Notes under the pieces: model-generated
Database searches by the model: none
Told to the model about the DNA's origin: nothing
The model's input: the letters and a program-made list of their open reading frames with translations, nothing else
Assembly: GCA_031278315.1 (NCBI GenBank)
Contig: JAITKS010000245.1
Location: forward strand, 1-13,865
Reading direction: 5' to 3'
DNA: 13,865 nt
DNA from: Planctomycetaceae bacterium
GTDB lineage: Bacteria > Planctomycetota > Planctomycetia > Pirellulales > Thermoguttaceae
Program-made: the position numbers and the translations under genes
Shown here: in pieces, positions 13,805 to 13,865 of the stretch
Layout of the letters: each line of letters opens with the position of its first letter
Numbering within the stretch: the first letter of the stretch is position 1

Positions 13805-13821
13805 TTCCACAGATATATTAC
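13805..13821 (-). repeat. 3'-associated element, copy 7
   Basis: The - strand reads GTAATATATCTGTGGAA (one mismatch), then ATTTTTAAATCAC. No gene is seen upstream of it in its orientation within the window, so its partner gene would lie beyond 13865. Confidence 0.7.
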
Positions 13822-13865
13822 AAACAAATTAGAACGTACAGATATAACCAATCAAACTTAACATG

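Larger units (their letters stand above)
13116..13865. other. Gene-free right end with scattered repeats
   Basis: I see no credible coding frame in these 750 bases. They are AT-rich upstream sequence of the Tat-exported phosphoesterase, followed by a 12-bp tandem repeat, a TAGAGACACAA palindrome and a reverse copy of the 3'-associated element. By the pattern seen elsewhere, that last copy predicts a - strand gene ending just beyond the right edge. Confidence 0.6.

Noticed and set aside
2631..13821. CRISPR array or integron attC array from the recurring 17-bp element
   Set aside because: Copies are kilobases apart, on both strands and separated by full genes, with no regular spacers, cas or integrase genes.
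1..13865. tRNA, rRNA or riboswitch
   Set aside because: No cloverleaf with T-loop consensus, rRNA segment or recognisable riboswitch core was seen in the intergenic regions.

Overview
The window is AT-rich DNA (by eye about two thirds A+T) from a bacterium, most likely a member of the Planctomycetota or a related PVC lineage. The evidence is a full-length HzsA-related protein with three CxxCH haem motifs, a protein resembling the double-CXXCG family (described from Myxococcus and Gemmata), several exported metallophosphoesterases, and mostly Shine-Dalgarno-free starts. This is inferred from family distribution; no rRNA or marker gene is present.

Left half, + strand: a membrane-anchored helical-repeat (TPR-like) protein (415-2613), a small ORF with a good ribosome binding site (2764-2979), a short ORF that starts inside a transposon-like palindrome (3106-3369), a cysteine-motif protein that may be an orphan immunity protein (3429-4622), a frameshifted and truncated IS630-type transposase remnant (5044-5296), an unrecognised 206-residue protein (5406-6026), and a membrane metallophosphoesterase interrupted by an amber codon and lacking two metal-site histidines (6654-7766).

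Right half, - strand: the HzsA-related secreted multihaem protein (10455-7999), a secreted or membrane-anchored metallophosphoesterase (11953-10910) and a Tat-exported metallophosphoesterase (13115-12078). The right end (13116-13865) has no gene that I can see. These products would act at or outside the inner membrane. The genes do not form a recognisable single pathway.

The most unusual content is intergenic. Two short dispersed elements bracket the genes. The first is a 27-bp element reading ACCGAATTTTAAAGT, then a variable stretch, then GTATA. It occurs in outward orientation upstream of four + strand genes, once as a near-perfect 79-bp inverted pair between TA dinucleotides (a MITE), and once fused directly to the IS630 transposase remnant, so I read it as the terminal repeat of that IS family. 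The second is a 17-bp element, GTAATATATCAGTGGAA, followed by a T-run. It occurs in at least seven good copies plus three degraded ones, and lies in the sense orientation a short way downstream of most stop codons. Just past it, different copies carry different hairpin or tandem repeat families (47-bp GCGGTCG hairpins, ACAGGAT repeats, ACGAAA repeats, TAGAGACACAA palindromes, GCCCT hairpins). This pattern of a shared boundary with interchangeable repeat cassettes is the strongest candidate here for something undescribed.
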